From positions 1 through 6,769 of the forward strand of contig JAJZNH010000241.1 in assembly GCA_021811745.1 (NCBI GenBank): a DNA stretch of 6,769 nt, read 5' to 3'. This document shows, piece after piece, positions 4,752-6,769 of the stretch. The DNA comes from Acidobacteriota bacterium (lineage in GTDB: Bacteria > Acidobacteriota > Terriglobia > Terriglobales > Acidobacteriaceae). Position 1 is the first letter of the stretch; every line of letters starts with the position of its first letter. Below the pieces are notes generated by a model. That model did not search any database and was not told the DNA's origin. It saw nothing but the letters and a program-made list of their open reading frames with translations. A program made the translations under genes and the position numbers.

Positions 4752-6769
4752 TTACTTTGCACTTATTTTGTTCTCGGGCAATGCGAATACGTAATAACCT
4801 TGTGAACCAGGCACGCCTGGGTCGTAAGAGAGTGAGGCAGGCGCTCCGCTTACAGCGCCATAGAAGGCAACGTATTCGCGCCCTCCGACTTCATAGACTG
4901 CTGGAATTCCATCCGGATTCGCGTCGATTTTGGTTTCCCATAAAGTCTTTCCCGTATCCTTGTCCAATGCGTGGAGCGTGCGATCCGGGCCGCTGGCAAG
5001 AAACAAAACCCCGCCGGCTGTCACAACGGGGCCGTTGCGAATGATATCTGAGCTGCCTGTATCCGTGATTCCCTTGGCTGCCAGACCGGGAGTTGTACCA
5101 ATCGGCCTGCGCCACAGGATCGTACCTTTGTTCAGGTCATAGGCGACAATTGAAGACCACGGCGGACTGATGGTCGGTAAGCCATTTTGGGCGCGAAAAA
5201 TGAAGCCGAACTGTCCAAAATAACGAGTTTGGCCGCTCGGGGGAGGAATCTTGGAGGTCTCCGAAGCGGCCGTGGACTCGCCGGCCGTGGGGTCGCTGAG
5301 ATAAGCGGCAAGGTAATGAATCTGCTCATCGGAGAGCATCGATTTCGTAAATTGGGGCATTTCTCCGTTACCGGCACGAACAGCAGCCATAAAGTGCGCG
5401 AAGTCGATCGTGCCGGGATAAGGAATGCGCGCGCGATCAGGCCCATGGCAGGCAATGCAGCGCTGCGAGTAAAGCGCATAACCGCGTTGTTCGGGGAGGC
5501 CGCTGTTGGGATTCGGATGCCGATCCGGCACCGCTTCAGTAAGCTTGTGAATTGTCGGCGCATCGTATGTCTTCACGTACATGATACCGGTGACGGGATC
5601 CGCCGCTGTGCTGCCCTGGTTAGCTCCGCCGTTTTCTCCAGGAATTTCGATCTGAAACTGATCGGTCGTCGGTGGCGTAAAGATCCCCTGATTTCTCGCT
5701 TCCATAAGGATCTCGCGAATGCGATCCTTCTCCTTGGGTTCGAGATAGGGGTCGATGTCATTCACGGTGAATTCTTGACGGGCAAAGGGAGGTGGCGTGC
5801 TCGGAAAGGGCTGCGTGGGCCAGGAGGATTCTCCCGGCATATCAGACTTTGGAACCTCTTTTTCCTCGACAGGCCACAGCGGCTTTCCAGTAACGCGGTC
5901 AAGTACATAGACGAACCCAAACTTTGTTGCCTCTGCAACCACGTCTACGTTCTTGCCATTATGTTTGATCGTGAGGAGCAAAGGTGAGGAGGCGGGATCA
6001 TAATCCCACAAGTCGTGATGGACTACCTGGTAATACCAGAGGCGTTTGCCGGTGCGTGCATCGAGGGCCAGGATACAGTCACCGAATAAGTTAGCCCCTT
6101 TTCGATCTGCGCCATAAAGATCGTAAGTGGGGGAGCCAAGTGGAAAGTAAGCAATGCCGCGCTTCTCATCTAAGGAGATCCCGCCCCAGGCATTATCTCC
6201 GCCGGTATATTTCCACGCATCGGGAGGGAAGCTGTTGTAGCCGAACTCGCCCGGATGCGGAACTGTATGGAAGATCCAGGCCATCTTTCCGGTCTTCACA
6301 TTGTAGGCACGGAGATCGCCCGGAGGCGAGCCATACATCTCTCCAGGTGCAGAGCCAAGAATAATAAGGTTTTCAAATACCCGCCCCGGAGTACCGCTCT
6401 GCACCCCCTGGTCGAAGTCGGAGAGTTTCCGGCCAAGGCCTTCGCGCAGATCGACCTTACCGTCATTGCCGAAGGAGCGGATGCTCTCTCCGGTCTTCAT
6501 GTCGACTTCCTGCAGATAGCCATCGACGGCGAAGATCAGCCGCTGATCTTTGCCGTCTTTGGAAATCCAGCGATTGAAGCCGCGGTTGGTCGGTTGGCCG
6601 TCCTCTACGGGATGACACCAAATCTGCTTGCCGGTGGCTGCGTCGAGCGCATAAATGCCGTTATTCTTGCCGACGATGTACATGACGCCGTCGATGACGA
6701 GAGGATTGAAAGAGAATCTTCCGACCGGGCCGGGCGCGGGCACGAACCAGGCCAGCTTAAGATCCTTGA
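4752..6769 (-). CDS. PQQ-dependent dehydrogenase (glucose dehydrogenase type) with internal cytochrome c, 5'-partial
   Basis: The reading frame enters from the right edge and ends with TAA at 4752-4754. In-frame GTG at 6743 is not the true start: the preceding codons KDLKLAWF align with GTLTQAWF of the left paralog, so about 57 N-terminal residues, including any signal peptide, are missing. Numbering from that GTG, HHDLWD places the likely catalytic Asp at 247, with Lys274 27 residues on as in Gcd. The cytochrome insert has C429-I-A-C432-H433 and likely axial Met462. Docking motifs such as ALDARTGKRLW and ALDKDTGKTLW mark the propeller blades, and the protein ends FALPENKISAK. The two paralogs look well over half identical in the propeller. 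Oddly, the GGANW of the left copy is GGANQ here (Gln376). It probably oxidises a sugar or alcohol in the periplasm with PQQ and Ca2+; the substrate is unknown. Confidence 0.94.
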   Translation of the reverse strand, partial: KDLKLAWFVPAPGPVGRFSFNPLVIDGVMYIVGKNNGIYALDAATGKQIWCHPVEDGQPTNRGFNRWISKDGKDQRLIFAVDGYLQEVDMKTGESIRSFGNDGKVDLREGLGRKLSDFDQGVQSGTPGRVFENLIILGSAPGEMYGSPPGDLRAYNVKTGKMAWIFHTVPHPGEFGYNSFPPDAWKYTGGDNAWGGISLDEKRGIAYFPLGSPTYDLYGADRKGANLFGDCILALDARTGKRLWYYQVVHHDLWDYDPASSPLLLTIKHNGKNVDVVAEATKFGFVYVLDRVTGKPLWPVEEKEVPKSDMPGESSWPTQPFPSTPPPFARQEFTVNDIDPYLEPKEKDRIREILMEARNQGIFTPPTTDQFQIEIPGENGGANQGSTAADPVTGIMYVKTYDAPTIHKLTEAVPDRHPNPNSGLPEQRGYALYSQRCIACHGPDRARIPYPGTIDFAHFMAAVRAGNGEMPQFTKSMLSDEQIHYLAAYLSDPTAGESTAASETSKIPPPSGQTRYFGQFGFIFRAQNGLPTISPPWSSIVAYDLNKGTILWRRPIGTTPGLAAKGITDTGSSDIIRNGPVVTAGGVLFLASGPDRTLHALDKDTGKTLWETKIDANPDGIPAVYEVGGREYVAFYGAVSGAPASLSYDPGVPGSQGYYVFALPENKISAK
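5289..5495 (-). other. Cytochrome c domain nested in the right PQQ dehydrogenase
   Basis: Encodes about residues 417-485 of the visible fragment. The haem motif is RCIACHGPDR, AGNGEMPQF gives the likely axial Met462, and a helix with HYLAAYLSDP closes the domain. Propeller sequence continues after it at TRYFGQFGF. It occupies the same site as the insert in the left paralog, so the insertion predates the duplication. The cytochrome parts differ more between the copies than the propellers do. Confidence 0.88.

Noticed and set aside
5187..5987. Long plus-strand open frame (266 codons) opposite the right PQQ dehydrogenase
   Set aside because: Antisense shadow of a well-supported gene, with no family signature.

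Overview
The window carries four genes, all on the minus strand and reading right to left. They are tightly packed and look like the middle of one operon that runs off both ends. The order of transcription is: (1) a PQQ-dependent dehydrogenase with a built-in cytochrome c (4752-6769, N-terminus outside the window); (2) a secreted protein joining a sugar isomerase/epimerase-type TIM barrel to a ThuA domain (2801-4690); (3) a VOC (glyoxalase-fold) metalloprotein (2205-2804); (4) a second PQQ-dependent dehydrogenase, paralogous to the first (1-2150, C-terminus outside the window). Spacers are 61 bp, a 4-bp overlap and 54 bp, and none holds a convincing terminator or promoter. I found no RNA genes, mobile elements, CRISPR or plus-strand genes.

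The organism cannot be read directly. The base composition (by eye in the mid to high 50s % GC), the secreted ThuA/TIM-barrel protein and PQQ dehydrogenases with an internal cytochrome c together suggest a soil-type Acidobacteriota. Planctomycetes or related phyla rich in ThuA proteins are an alternative. This is an inference.

Both dehydrogenases resemble the propeller of membrane glucose dehydrogenase (Gcd) more than methanol dehydrogenase. They carry an HHDLWD motif with the likely catalytic Asp, and a Lys exactly 27 residues later, matching my recollection of Asp466/Lys493 in E. coli Gcd. The sequence resuming after the insert also fits Gcd. They lack Gcd's membrane anchor domain: the left copy begins with a signal peptide and goes directly into the propeller. 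Each has a class I cytochrome c (CxxCH plus a distal Met) inserted between late propeller blades, so electrons could leave PQQH2 through an in-chain haem.

A working model is periplasmic oxidation of a sugar or glycoside by the two quinohaemoproteins, followed by processing of the oxidised sugar by the exported TIM-barrel/ThuA protein. The VOC protein has no signal peptide and would act in the cytoplasm. The substrate is unknown. The most interesting points are the nested cytochrome, the barrel that seems to have lost its usual metal ligands, a Trp-to-Gln change at a likely PQQ-contacting site in one paralog, and a VOC start codon that is probably internal.
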